From assembly GCF_000429085.1 (NCBI RefSeq), contig NZ_AUBE01000005.1:1-64000 (forward strand): a DNA stretch of 64,000 nt. The letters run 5' to 3'. This document shows, piece after piece, positions 15,768 to 25,026 of the stretch (position 1 is the stretch's first letter; each line of letters starts with the position of its first letter). The stretch is from Streptomyces flavidovirens DSM 40150 (GTDB lineage Bacteria > Actinomycetota > Actinomycetes > Streptomycetales > Streptomycetaceae). Both the position numbers and the translations under genes were made by a program. The notes under the pieces are model-generated. The model saw nothing but the letters and a program-made list of their open reading frames with translations, had not been told where the DNA came from and ran no database searches.

Positions 15768-18290
15768 CTACAGCTGGCCGACCGAGGTGACGCGGACGAC
15801 CGCCCGCCCCTCCTCGTCGGAGGCGGCGAGGTCGACCTCCGCGCTGATACCCCAGTCATGGTCGCCGTTCGGGTCGGCGAAGGTCTGGCGGACGCGCCAC
15901 AGGCCGTGCTCGGCGTCCTCCTCGATCATCAGCAGCTTGGGACCGCGGGCGTCAGGACCCGTGCCCAGGTCGTCGTACTCGTCCCAGTACGCGTCCATGG
16001 CCTCGCCCCACTTGTCCTCGTCCCAGCCGGACTCGCCGTCCATCTCGCCCAGCTCCCGGACGTGGTCCAGGGCGGCCAGCTCGACGCGGCGGAACATGGC
16101 GTTGCGTACGAGCACCCGGAAGGCCCGCGCGTTCGCCGTGACCGGCTTGACCTGGTCGGCGCGCTCCTGCGCCTGCTCGGCCGTCTCCACCTCGGGGTTG
16201 GCGAGCTGCTCCCACTCGTCGAGGAGGCTGGAGTCGACCTGGCGCACCAGCTCACCGAGCCACTCGATGAGATCCTCCAGGTCCTCGGACTTGATGTCGT
16301 CCGGGATGGTGTGCTCAAGGGCCTTGTACGCGCCCGCGAGGTAGCGCAACACGATGCCCTCGGTGCGGGCGAGCTCGTAGTGCGAGGTGAACTCGGCGAA
16401 GGTCATGGCCCGCTCGTACATGTCACGGACCACGGACTTCGGCGACACCGGGTGGTCGCCGACCCACGGGTGGCTCTTGCGGTAGACGTTGTACCCGTGC
16501 CACAGCAGCTCCTCCAGCGGCTTCGGGTAGCTGATCTCCTGGAGCCGCTCCATGCGCTCCTCGTACTCGATACGGTCCGCCTTCATCTGGCCGACCGCCT
16601 CGCCGCGCGCCTTGTTCTGCTGGGCGGCGAGGATCTGGCGCGGGTCGTCGAGGGTCGACTCGACGACGGACACCATGTCCAGGGCGTACGAGGGCGAGTC
16701 CGGGTCCAGCAGCTCGTACGCGGCCAGTGCGAACGTCGACAGCGGCTGGTTGAGCGCGAAGTCCTGCTGGAGATCGACGGTCAGCCGTACGGTACGGCCG
16801 TCGGCCTCCGGGGTCTCCAGCATCTCCACCACGCCGCCGTCGAGCAGCGAGCGGAAGATGGCGATGGCCCGGCGGATGTGCCGTAGCTGCGCCTTGCGCG
16901 GCTCGTGGTTGTCCTCCAGGAGGTGGCGCATCGCGGCGAAGGGGTTGCCGGGGCGGGCGATGACCGAAAGCAGCATGGTGTGCGTCACGCGGAACCGGCT
17001 GGTCAGCGGCTCGGGGTCGGACGTGATGAGCTTGTCGAAGGTCGACTCGGACCAGGCGACGAAACCCTCGGGAGCCTTCTTGCGTACCACCTTGCGGCGC
17101 TTCTTCGGGTCGTCGCCCGCCTTGGCGAGCGCCTTCTCGTTCTCGACGACGTGCTCGGGCGCCTGCGCGACGACCAGGCCGGCCGTGTCGAAGCCGGCCC
17201 GGCCCGCCCGGCCCGCGATCTGGTGGAACTCACGGGCGCGGAGCGTGCGTACCCGCGTGCCGTCGTACTTCGTGAGCGCCGTGAACAGCACCGTGCGGAT
17301 GGGCACGTTGACGCCGACGCCGAGGGTGTCCGTACCGCAGATGACCTTCAGCAGGCCCGCCTGCGCGAGCTTTTCCACCAGCCTGCGGTACTTGGGCAGC
17401 ATGCCCGCGTGGTGCACGCCGATGCCGTGCCGCACGAACCGCGAGAGGTTCTTGCCGAACTTCGTGGTGAAGCGGAAGTTGCCGATCAGCTCGGCGATCT
17501 GGTCCTTCTCCTCACGCGAGCACATGTTGATGCTCATCAGCGACTGCGCCCGCTCGACGGCCGCCGCCTGCGTGAAGTGCACGATGTAGACCGGCGCCTG
17601 CTTGGTTTCGAGCAGCTCGGTCAGGGTCTCGGTGATGGGGGTGAGGCGGTACTCGTAGGAGAGGGGGACCGGGCGGGTCGCGGAGCGCACCACGGAGGTG
17701 GGGCGGCCCGTGCGCCGGGTCAGGTCCTTCTCGAACATCGAGACGTCGCCGAGCGTCGCCGACATGAGGATGAACTGCGCCTGGGGCAGTTCCAGGAGGG
17801 GGATCTGCCACGCCCAGCCGCGGTCCGGCTCGGCGTAGAAGTGGAACTCGTCCATCACGACCTGGCCGATGTCGGCGTGCTTGCCGTCGCGCAGCGCGAT
17901 GGACGCCAGCACCTCCGCCGTGCAGGCGATGACCGGGGCGTCGGCGTTGACGGACGCGTCGCCCGTCAGCATGCCGACGTTCTCCGTACCGAAGAGCTTG
18001 CACAGGTCGAAGAACTTCTCCGAGACCAGGGCCTTGATCGGCGCGGTGTAGAAGGTGACCTTGTCCTGCGCGAGGGCGGCGAAGTGCGCGCCCGCCGCGA
18101 CAAGGCTCTTGCCGGACCCGGTGGGAGTAGACAAGATCACATTCGCGCCGGACACCACCTCGATCAGCGCCTCCTCCTGAGCGGGATAGAGACTGATGCC
18201 CTGGCCCTCGGCCCATGAGGTGAAAGCTTCGAAGAGGGCGTCGGGGTCGGCGGTCGGGGGCATCTGATCGATAAGGGTCACGCCCCCCAT
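15768..18290 (-). CDS. DEAD/DEAH-box RNA helicase with DUF3516 C-terminus
   Basis: An 840-residue superfamily 2 helicase. Walker A TPTGSGKS is at 55-62 and the Walker B box DEFH at 147-150. SAT, the GVHHAGMLP block and the QIAGRAGRAG motif VI follow. The C-terminal third is the actinobacterial DUF3516 extension. Proteins of this Ski2-like layout act in RNA processing or decay; the specific role is unknown. Starts at ATG 18290 or GTG 18281 are both plausible. A basic KKRRKVVRKK patch after the helicase core may bind RNA. It precedes tesB in the same direction. Confidence 0.93.
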   Translation of the reverse strand: MGGVTLIDQMPPTADPDALFEAFTSWAEGQGISLYPAQEEALIEVVSGANVILSTPTGSGKSLVAAGAHFAALAQDKVTFYTAPIKALVSEKFFDLCKLFGTENVGMLTGDASVNADAPVIACTAEVLASIALRDGKHADIGQVVMDEFHFYAEPDRGWAWQIPLLELPQAQFILMSATLGDVSMFEKDLTRRTGRPTSVVRSATRPVPLSYEYRLTPITETLTELLETKQAPVYIVHFTQAAAVERAQSLMSINMCSREEKDQIAELIGNFRFTTKFGKNLSRFVRHGIGVHHAGMLPKYRRLVEKLAQAGLLKVICGTDTLGVGVNVPIRTVLFTALTKYDGTRVRTLRAREFHQIAGRAGRAGFDTAGLVVAQAPEHVVENEKALAKAGDDPKKRRKVVRKKAPEGFVAWSESTFDKLITSDPEPLTSRFRVTHTMLLSVIARPGNPFAAMRHLLEDNHEPRKAQLRHIRRAIAIFRSLLDGGVVEMLETPEADGRTVRLTVDLQQDFALNQPLSTFALAAYELLDPDSPSYALDMVSVVESTLDDPRQILAAQQNKARGEAVGQMKADRIEYEERMERLQEISYPKPLEELLWHGYNVYRKSHPWVGDHPVSPKSVVRDMYERAMTFAEFTSHYELARTEGIVLRYLAGAYKALEHTIPDDIKSEDLEDLIEWLGELVRQVDSSLLDEWEQLANPEVETAEQAQERADQVKPVTANARAFRVLVRNAMFRRVELAALDHVRELGEMDGESGWDEDKWGEAMDAYWDEYDDLGTGPDARGPKLLMIEEDAEHGLWRVRQTFADPNGDHDWGISAEVDLAASDEEGRAVVRVTSVGQL

Positions 18291-18404
18291 CTTGCCTGGC
18301 TTCCCCCCTGAACAGGGAACCGGTCGGCCGTACGAAGATCACGAGCGATACGCTGCCCTGTCAACTGGGGCACACCACAAGAGCAAACGGGGCGGGGAAC
18401 GACC

Positions 18405-19196
18405 ATGATGGGACCGGCGCACTCACTGTCAGGAGCAGCGGCCTGGCTGGGGGTGGGGGCGGCGGCGGCCGCGGCCGGACACCCGATGCCCTGGCCGGTC
18501 CTCGCCGTCGGAGCCCTGATCTGCGCGGGCGCGGCGCTCGCTCCCGACCTCGACCACAAGTCCGCGACGATCTCGCGCGCCTTCGGACCCGTCTCGCGGA
18601 GCCTGTGCGAGATCGTCGACAAGCTGTCGTACGCCGTCTACAAGGCCACCAAGAAGCCCGGCGACCCGCGCAGGTCCGGCGGTCACCGCACCCTCACCCA
18701 CACCTGGCTGTGGGCGGTCATGACCGGCGGCGGCGCGTCACTCGTGGCGTTCACCGGCGGCCGCTGGGCGGTGCTCGCGATCCTCTTCGTCCACCTGGTG
18801 CTGGCGGTGGAAGGTCTGCTGTGGCGGGCCGCCCGGATGTCCAGCGACGTCCTGGTGTGGCTGCTCGGCGCGACGAGTGCGTGGATTCTGGCCGGCGTAC
18901 TGGACAAACCGGGCAACGGCGCCGACTGGCTGTTCACTGGCGACGGCCAGGAGTACCTGTGGCTCGGCCTGCCGATCGTGCTCGGCGCGCTGGTGCACGA
19001 CATCGGCGACGCGCTCACGGTCTCCGGCTGCCCGATCCTGTGGCCCATCCCACTCGGCCGCAAGCGCTGGTACCCCATCGGGCCGCCGAAGGCGCTGCGG
19101 TTCCGCGCGGGAAGCTGGGTGGAGCTGAAGGTGCTGATGCCGGCGTTCATGCTGCTCGGGGGAGTGGGCGGCGCGGCGGCGCTCAACTTCATCTGA
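18405..19196 (+). CDS. YdjM-type membrane-bound metal-dependent hydrolase (DUF457)
   Basis: A 263-residue multi-spanning membrane protein with the DUF457/YdjM motif set: His6 in the opening GPAHS, PDLDHKS near residue 48, HRTLTHT, HDIGDALT and GCPILWPIP. These conserved His/Asp residues give the family its predicted hydrolase annotation; in other bacteria members are linked to DNA-damage responses or membrane metabolism. ATG 18405 and ATG 18408 are adjacent alternatives after a GGGGCGGGG site. It is divergent from the helicase. Confidence 0.87.
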   Translation: MMGPAHSLSGAAAWLGVGAAAAAAGHPMPWPVLAVGALICAGAALAPDLDHKSATISRAFGPVSRSLCEIVDKLSYAVYKATKKPGDPRRSGGHRTLTHTWLWAVMTGGGASLVAFTGGRWAVLAILFVHLVLAVEGLLWRAARMSSDVLVWLLGATSAWILAGVLDKPGNGADWLFTGDGQEYLWLGLPIVLGALVHDIGDALTVSGCPILWPIPLGRKRWYPIGPPKALRFRAGSWVELKVLMPAFMLLGGVGGAAALNFI

Positions 19197-19257
19197 CGCT
19201 TTCCGTTCGGGTGAACTCGGCCCCGGACCCGCTGCCGGGAGTACCAAGATCTAGTTC

Positions 19258-20058
19258 TTGAGATCCTCCGGCGACACCGCCATCGTCACCGTCCCCTTCT
19301 CCGGGCTGCGGCACGTGCAGGTCTCGCCCCAGCTCTCCTACGGCAAGCGCCGGGCCGTGTGCGAGGTGCACTACGACAGCGCGACCAAGGTCCTGCTCGA
19401 ATTCAGCCGCCGCTGGTGGGAGATGAGCGAGGCGGACTGGAAGCGCGAGCTGAACGCCATGGAACCCGGCCTGTACGACGCCTACCGCAAGGGGCGGGTC
19501 CCGGACGACGGGCGGCTGCTCGGCGCCCACCCCTCCGTACCGCCCGGCTACCTCACTCAGGCGCAGCGCACCCACTACGCGGCGCACTGCTGGGTCTCCC
19601 GTGACCAGCCGGAGGCGGCGGAGGTCATCGGCGGCGGGTCGGTGACCGACAACCCGAACCGCTTCATGTTCAACCCGTCGCACCCCGTGCCGGGCAGCGA
19701 CGGCGGCGTCGTACTCGCCTCGTACAGCTGGGCGGACGACGCCCGGCGCTGGGACTCCTACGACGACGAGGCCCGGTACGCGCTGGCGCTGCGCGGCATG
19801 CAGGAGGTGTACGGGCAGCGTCTTGAGGTGTTCTTCACTGGCGTCGGCCGCACCCAGAGCTGGCAGCGCGACCCGTACGCCTACGGGGAGGCGTCCGTCC
19901 TCCTGCCGGGACAGCACACCGAGATTTTCCCGGACATGCGTACCGCGGAAGGCCCGCTGCACTTCGCCGGCTGCCACACCTCGCTCAAGCCCGCCTGGAT
20001 CGAGGGGGCGCTGGAGTCCGCGGTCCGCGTGGCGCTGGAGGTCCACGGCGGCCGCTGA
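19258..20058 (+). pseudogene. Flavin monoamine oxidase, 5'-truncated remnant
   Basis: The 266-codon frame encodes only the C-terminal part of a flavin amine oxidase: [64 protein letters not shown] and the FAD-binding end [20 protein letters not shown]. The N-terminal Rossmann motif (GxGxxG) and roughly half of a normal protein are missing. A TAG codon sits in frame at 19252-19254, with only 61 nt separating the frame from the previous gene. The frame opens with TTG and no ribosome site. In the GEHT/GDHT-type flavin motif the acidic residue is Cys. I read it as a decayed fragment, though the remaining frame is intact. Confidence 0.8.
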
Positions 20059-20072
20059 CGGTGTCACGTCGC

Positions 20073-20106
20073 GGGGAGACCGGCCGCGGATCCGGCCGGC
20101 CTCCCC
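20073..20106. terminator. Hairpin after the amine oxidase remnant
   Basis: GGGGAGACCGGCCG (20073-20086) pairs with CGGCCGGCCTCCCC (20093-20106) at 13 of 14 positions around a 6-nt loop, 14 nt beyond the stop codon of the remnant. Confidence 0.7.
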
Positions 20107-20245
20107 CACAGCACGCACCGGGGTGCGATGTGACCCCGTTCGCGGAGAGTTAACACCGCTGTAAAGTACCGAGTTGTTGTTCGGTGCCTTCTCCTGGACA
20201 CAATGGTGTCTGCACTCGACACCACGTCAGAGGGGAGGGGGAACC

Positions 20246-20635
20246 ATGCTGCGGATCACCGCGGCCGTCAAGGCACTGCTGTTGGCGGTGTTCGCCCTGC
20301 TCTCCCTCACGGTCGCGACCGGCAACGCCGTCGCGGTGGCCTCCGCCGTGGGGCACGCGGCCGTCGCAGAGCCGGAGACGGCGCCGCCGGTGATCGGGCA
20401 GGGTTCCTGTTTGCCCGCCGACGCCGACACCCAGGCCCATCCGGGCCAGGCCCGCCGTGGGCAGCGGCCGGAGACGTACGCCCCCCAAGCGGCCGTCCAC
20501 GTGGCCTGCGCACTGGCTTCCCCGCCCGCGGAGCTCGCGCGGCACACCCTGCCGGCCGATGACAACGCGCCGTACTGCCACGCCCCTTCCAGATCCGGGG
20601 ACCTCCCCATCGCCCTCCAGAGATTCCGCTGCTGA
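20246..20635 (+). CDS. Small secreted protein upstream of carbonic anhydrase
   Basis: A 129-residue protein with a clear signal or anchor segment (residues about 6-32, VKALLLAVFALLSLTVATGNAVA) and a mature part containing four cysteines spaced widely (GQGSC, VACALA, APYCHA, terminal RFRC). No family is recognised. The start ATG 20246 is favoured by GGGGAGGGGG just upstream. It precedes the carbonic anhydrase gene by 114 nt on the same strand, so a shared transcript is possible. The cysteines could form disulfides outside the cell. Confidence 0.68.
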   Translation: MLRITAAVKALLLAVFALLSLTVATGNAVAVASAVGHAAVAEPETAPPVIGQGSCLPADADTQAHPGQARRGQRPETYAPQAAVHVACALASPPAELARHTLPADDNAPYCHAPSRSGDLPIALQRFRC

Positions 20636-20749
20636 CACGGCCGTACGGACCGATCTCCCGCAGGCACTGAGCCGTACGGACCGGCTTTCCCGTATTACGC
20701 ACCGATACGTCATCACGCCACTGTCATCGCTCCTGGAGGCGATCCCCCC

Positions 20750-21358
20750 ATGCAGACCTTCATCGACCACGCCCGCTCCCTCGGCGAACGCATAGCGGCG
20801 CACGACGAGCAGCGCGAATGGTTCGGACAGCTGTCGGCCGGTCAGTCCCCGCAGGCGCTCTTCATCACCTGCTCCGACTCCCGCGTCGTCCCTTCCTTGA
20901 TCACCGGCGCACGCCCCGGCGAGCTGTTCGAGCTGCGCACGGCGGGCAACGCGGTGCCCGGCTACCGGGCGGACCGGCCCAGCGGCGAGGCCGCGACCAT
21001 CGAGTACGCGGTGAGCGTGCTCCAGGTTCCCGACATCGTGGTGTGCGGGCACTCCCACTGCGGGGCCGTCGGCGCGCGGGTACGCGGCGAGGACCTGCGG
21101 GCCGTACCGGCGGTCGCCGGCTGGCTGAACAGCCAGCTGCCGGACGACCTGAACGGACTCCACTCGGACGCGGACACGGAGGTGGCGGCGGCCGTTCAGC
21201 GCCACGTGCGCGAGCAGTTGGAGCGGCTGCGCGCCTACCCCTGTGTGGCGGAGCGCCTGGCCGCCGGACAACTGCGGCTGCACGGCTGGTACTACGCGGT
21301 GGGCACGGGACGCGTCCTGGCCCACCAGCCCGCCGCCGATGCCTTCCTCCCGCTGTGA
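20750..21358 (+). CDS. Beta-carbonic anhydrase
   Basis: A 202-residue zinc enzyme interconverting carbon dioxide and bicarbonate. Zinc ligands Cys41, His101 and Cys104 and the catalytic dyad Asp43-Arg45 are in ITCSDSR and CGHSHCGAVG. No signal peptide is seen, so it is cytosolic. CTGGAGG precedes the ATG. The stop codon overlaps a possible GTG start of the SulP gene, which implies coupled translation. With a SulP transporter next door, bicarbonate supply or pH balance is the likely role. Confidence 0.94.
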   Translation: MQTFIDHARSLGERIAAHDEQREWFGQLSAGQSPQALFITCSDSRVVPSLITGARPGELFELRTAGNAVPGYRADRPSGEAATIEYAVSVLQVPDIVVCGHSHCGAVGARVRGEDLRAVPAVAGWLNSQLPDDLNGLHSDADTEVAAAVQRHVREQLERLRAYPCVAERLAAGQLRLHGWYYAVGTGRVLAHQPAADAFLPL

Positions 21359-21366
21359 GCGCCGGC

Positions 21367-22893
21367 ATGAACCCCGTCACCAAGGCCGTCGCGAACCTCT
21401 TCCGCGGCCGGCGCGGTCCGGGCGACCTCCGGGCCGATTTCACCGCCTCGCTCGTCGTCTTCCTGGTGGCGGTGCCACTGTGCGTGGGTGTGGCCGTCGC
21501 CTCAGGCGTCCCCGCTGAACTCGGCCTCGTCACCGGGATCGTGGGCGGGCTCGTCACCGGGCTGCTGCCCGGCAGCAGCCTCCAGGTCAGCGGACCGGCC
21601 GCCGGAATGACCGTGCTCGTGTACGAGGCCGTGCAGGAGTACGGCATCGGCGCACTCGGCGTGATCGTGCTGGCCGCCGGGGTGCTGCAACTCCTCATGG
21701 GCGCCTTCCGGCTCGGCCGCTGGTTCCGGGCCATCTCGATCGCGGTGGTGCAGGGCATGCTCGCGGGCATCGGACTGGTGCTCATAGCCGGGCAGTTGTA
21801 CGCGCTGGTCGACGCCGACGCACCGGCCGGCGGGCTCGCGAAGATCGGCGGCCTGCCGGGTCTCGCCGCCGACACCCTCGGGTCGGGCCCTGCCCTGGCG
21901 GCGCTCGGCATCGGGGCCGGCACGGTGCTGGTGCTGGTGCTGTGGCCGAGGATTCCGGCCGCGGCGCGCGTACTGCCCGCCCCGCTCGCGGCGGTCGCGC
22001 TGGCGACGGCGGCGGCGGTCGTCTTCGATCCGCCGGTCGCACGCGTGGAGGTCAAGGGGCTGCTGGACGTCGTACAGCCGCCGGCCCTCTCCGACTTCGC
22101 GGGACTCGCCGAGATCGGCCTGCTCGGCACAGTGATCGCCTTCACCCTGATCGCGTCGGCCGAGAGCCTGTTCAGCGCGGCCGCGGTGGACCGGCTGCAC
22201 GACGGTCCGAGGACCGACTACGACAAGGAGCTCGTCGCCCAGGGCGCGGGCAACGCGGTGTGCGGGATGCTCGGCGCGCTGCCGATGACAGCGGTGATCG
22301 TACGCAGCTCCGCCAACCTGCAGGCCGGGGCGCGCACCAAGGCGTCCCGCGTGCTGCACGGTGTGTGGCTGCTCGTCTTCGCCGCGCTGTTTCCGGCGGC
22401 TCTCGGCGTGATTCCGGTGGCGGCGCTGGCCGGTGTGCTGGTGTACGCGGGCTGGAAGCTGATCCCGGTGAAGGAACTCGGGCCGCTGTGGCGGGAACAC
22501 CGGGGTGAAGCGGTGGTGCTGGGGGCCACGGCGCTCTCGATCGTCGTGACCAACATGTTCGAAGGGGTACTGATCGGCCTGCTGCTGGCGGTCGCGAAGA
22601 CGGCATGGGAGACGTCCCACGTCCACGTCGAGGTGTCCGGCGCCGACGAGAACGAGAACGCGAACGCGGACGACGACGAGCTGGGACCGGTGCGTGTCCG
22701 TGTGCTCGGCAACGCCACATTCCTGCGGCTGCCGAAGCTCCTCGACGAGCTGGAGGCGCTGCCCCGCGACCGGCTGATCGAACTCGACCTCTCGGGCCTG
22801 CGCCACGTGGACCACGCCTGCGGCGCGGCCCTGACGACCTGGGCGGACCGCCACAACGAAGCGGGCCTGAAACCCGTACGCGTCGCCGCCTGA
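21367..22893 (+). CDS. SulP-family anion transporter with STAS domain
   Basis: A 508-residue SulP permease: an N-terminal membrane domain of about 10-14 segments with the LVVFLVAVPLCVGVAVASG opening, SLQVSGPAAGMTVLV and an ASAESLFSAAAVDRL block, followed by a cytosolic STAS domain (last 100 residues, with ELDLSGLRHVDHACG). A low-complexity linker rich in Glu/Asn/Asp joins them. SulP proteins carry sulfate, bicarbonate or dicarboxylates; the overlapping carbonic anhydrase gene favours bicarbonate. ATG 21367 is used; an in-frame GTG at 21355 overlapping the anhydrase stop is an alternative. Confidence 0.92.
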   Translation: MNPVTKAVANLFRGRRGPGDLRADFTASLVVFLVAVPLCVGVAVASGVPAELGLVTGIVGGLVTGLLPGSSLQVSGPAAGMTVLVYEAVQEYGIGALGVIVLAAGVLQLLMGAFRLGRWFRAISIAVVQGMLAGIGLVLIAGQLYALVDADAPAGGLAKIGGLPGLAADTLGSGPALAALGIGAGTVLVLVLWPRIPAAARVLPAPLAAVALATAAAVVFDPPVARVEVKGLLDVVQPPALSDFAGLAEIGLLGTVIAFTLIASAESLFSAAAVDRLHDGPRTDYDKELVAQGAGNAVCGMLGALPMTAVIVRSSANLQAGARTKASRVLHGVWLLVFAALFPAALGVIPVAALAGVLVYAGWKLIPVKELGPLWREHRGEAVVLGATALSIVVTNMFEGVLIGLLLAVAKTAWETSHVHVEVSGADENENANADDDELGPVRVRVLGNATFLRLPKLLDELEALPRDRLIELDLSGLRHVDHACGAALTTWADRHNEAGLKPVRVAA

Positions 22894-23244
22894 CCGCCCC
22901 TCCCCGCCCGCCGTCTCATCGCCGTACCGGCAGGAGGCCCACGACAGACCACCACCAACCGCCCCCTCCCACGAGACCGCCGACACCGCGCCGGCCTCGG
23001 AGGCCGCGTGGCTGCGAACGGTCTGCGCGTCACCGCGCCATCGGGGTAAGGCCCCGCAGGGGGGCGGTGCTGTGGGCGCGAGGCGCCACCCGCTCGCTGC
23101 CCCGCCCACTCGCCGGGCTGGGGCCCGCGGCGGGCTGCGCGTCGCGCGGGCCCCCGGCCCTCCGGCGCCCTCACGTGTCCGGGGCGGGGTCGGCGCGTAC
23201 GCGCCAAGGTCGAGCCGCAGGCCGCGCCGTACGGCGGGGTGTCG
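22894..23244. other. 351-nt convergent gap with no gene supported
   Basis: The region between the SulP stop and the ABC exporter stop is extremely GC-rich with several short GGCC-type symmetries but no long perfect stem. Frames crossing it are Arg/Pro-rich and unlike proteins. It should contain the termination sites of both convergent units. Confidence 0.45.
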
Positions 23245-25026
23245 TTAGCCGTGCCAGGAGTGCCAGAGTGCTGCGTACGCGCCGTTCGCCGCCACTAGTT
23301 CGTCGTGGCTGCCCAGTTCGCTGATCCGGCCTTCCTCGACCACCGCGATCACATCCGCGTCGTGCGCGGTGTGCAGCCGGTGGGCGATCGCCACGACCGT
23401 ACGGCCGTCGAGGACGCGGGCCAGCGAGCGTTCCAGGTGGCGGGCCGCGCGCGGGTCCAGGAGTGACGTCGCCTCGTCCAGCACCAGCGTGTGCGGGTCC
23501 GCGAGTACCAGACGGGCCAGCGCGACCTGCTGCGCCTGCGCCGGGGTGAGCGCGTGGCCGCCCGAGCCGACCTCCGTGTCGAGGGCGTCGTCCAGCGCCC
23601 GCGCCCAGCCCTCCGCGTCGACCGCGCCGAGCGCCGCCCACAGCTCCGCGTCGTCCGCGCCGGTGCGGGCCAGCAGCAGGTTGTCGCGCAGGGTGCCCAC
23701 GAAGACGTGGTGCTCCTGGTTGACCAGCGCCACGTGCTCGCGCACCCGCTCGGCCGGCATCCGCGACAACTCCGCGCCGCCCAGCGTCACTTCACCCGTA
23801 CGCGGTGCGTAGATCCCCGCCAGCAGCCGGCCGAGGGTGGACTTCCCGGCGCCCGAAGGGCCGACCAGGGCCATCCGCGTTCCCGGCGCCACGTCCAGCG
23901 TCACCTGGTGCAGTACATCGACGTCCGCGCGGTACCCGAAGTGCACCGCGTCCGCCCGCACCGCACGCCCGTCCGGCGCGACGAGCCCGTCACCGGCGTC
24001 CGGCTGGATCTCCCGTACGCCGACGAGCCGGGCCAACGACACCTGCGCGACCTGGAGTTCGTCGTACCACCGCAGGATGAGGTTGACCGGGTCGACCAGC
24101 ATCTGTGCGAGCAGGGCGCCCGTCGTGAGCTGGCCGACGTCGATCCAGCCCTCCAGGACGAAGACGCCGCCGATCAGCACGACCGAACACAGGATCGTCA
24201 TGTGCGTGACACTGATGACGGGGAACAGCACCGACCGCAGCCACAGCGTGTACCGCTCCCACGCCGTCCACTCCCTGACCCGCCGCTCCGACAGGGCCAC
24301 CCGGCGCGCGCCGAGGCGGTGCGCCTCGATGGTCCGCCCGGCGTCCACCGTCTCGGCGAGCATCGCGGCGACCGCCGCGTATCCCGCCGCCTCCGAGCGG
24401 TACGCCGACGGCGCCCGCTTGAAGTACCAGCGGCACCCGACGACCAGCACCGGCACGGCCACCAGTACGGCGAGTGCCAGCGGCGGGGCCGTGACGGTCA
24501 GGCCACCGATCAGCAGGCCCGCCCACACCACGCCGATGGCGAGCTGCGGCACGGCCTCGCGCATCGCGTTCGACAGCCGGTCGATGTCGGTGGTGATGCG
24601 CGACAGCAGATCGCCGGTGCCGGCCCGCTCCAGTACCCCCGGCGGCAGGCCCACCGACCGTACGAGGAAGTCCTCGCGCAGGTCGGCCAGCATCTCCTCG
24701 CCGAGCATCGCGGCCCGCAGCCGCATCCGGGCGGTGAACAGCGTCTGGACGAGCAGGGCGAGCGCGAAAATCGCCGCCGTACGCTCAAGGTGGAGCTCGC
24801 GCGCCCCGTCCGCCAGGTTCTCGACGAGCGAGCCCAGCAGGTAGGGGCCCGCCATCGAGGCGATGACGGCGACCGCGTTGAACGACACGAGCACGGCGAA
24901 CGCCCCGCGGTGCCGCCGCATCAGCTCGCGCACGTAGGTCCGCACGGTCGCGGGACTGCCGACCGGCAGGGTCGTCGCCGACTGCGGTGCCGCCGGGTCG
25001 TACGCCGGTGGTGCCACGCCGATCAT
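23245..25026 (-). CDS. Heterodimeric ABC exporter subunit A (intact Walker A, degenerate signature)
   Basis: A 593-residue half-transporter: six-segment membrane domain (residues about 30-335) then a nucleotide-binding domain. Walker A GPSGAGKST (389-397), Walker B with Asp517-Glu518 in LVLDEATS and the switch His in IAHRLH are intact. The signature is LTPAQ (493-497) instead of LSGGQ. This is the complement of its partner, whose signature is intact but whose Walker A is lost, so the pair would have one working ATP site. The ATG overlaps the partner stop codon by 4 nt (ATGA). The substrate is unknown; drug, peptide or lipid export is possible. Confidence 0.93.
   Translation of the reverse strand: MIGVAPPAYDPAAPQSATTLPVGSPATVRTYVRELMRRHRGAFAVLVSFNAVAVIASMAGPYLLGSLVENLADGARELHLERTAAIFALALLVQTLFTARMRLRAAMLGEEMLADLREDFLVRSVGLPPGVLERAGTGDLLSRITTDIDRLSNAMREAVPQLAIGVVWAGLLIGGLTVTAPPLALAVLVAVPVLVVGCRWYFKRAPSAYRSEAAGYAAVAAMLAETVDAGRTIEAHRLGARRVALSERRVREWTAWERYTLWLRSVLFPVISVTHMTILCSVVLIGGVFVLEGWIDVGQLTTGALLAQMLVDPVNLILRWYDELQVAQVSLARLVGVREIQPDAGDGLVAPDGRAVRADAVHFGYRADVDVLHQVTLDVAPGTRMALVGPSGAGKSTLGRLLAGIYAPRTGEVTLGGAELSRMPAERVREHVALVNQEHHVFVGTLRDNLLLARTGADDAELWAALGAVDAEGWARALDDALDTEVGSGGHALTPAQAQQVALARLVLADPHTLVLDEATSLLDPRAARHLERSLARVLDGRTVVAIAHRLHTAHDADVIAVVEEGRISELGSHDELVAANGAYAALWHSWHG

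Noticed and set aside
23536..23550. The LTPAQ signature considered as a sequencing error
   Set aside because: The frame is intact through the region and the defect is matched by complementary loss in the partner subunit, which fits a heterodimer with one degenerate site.
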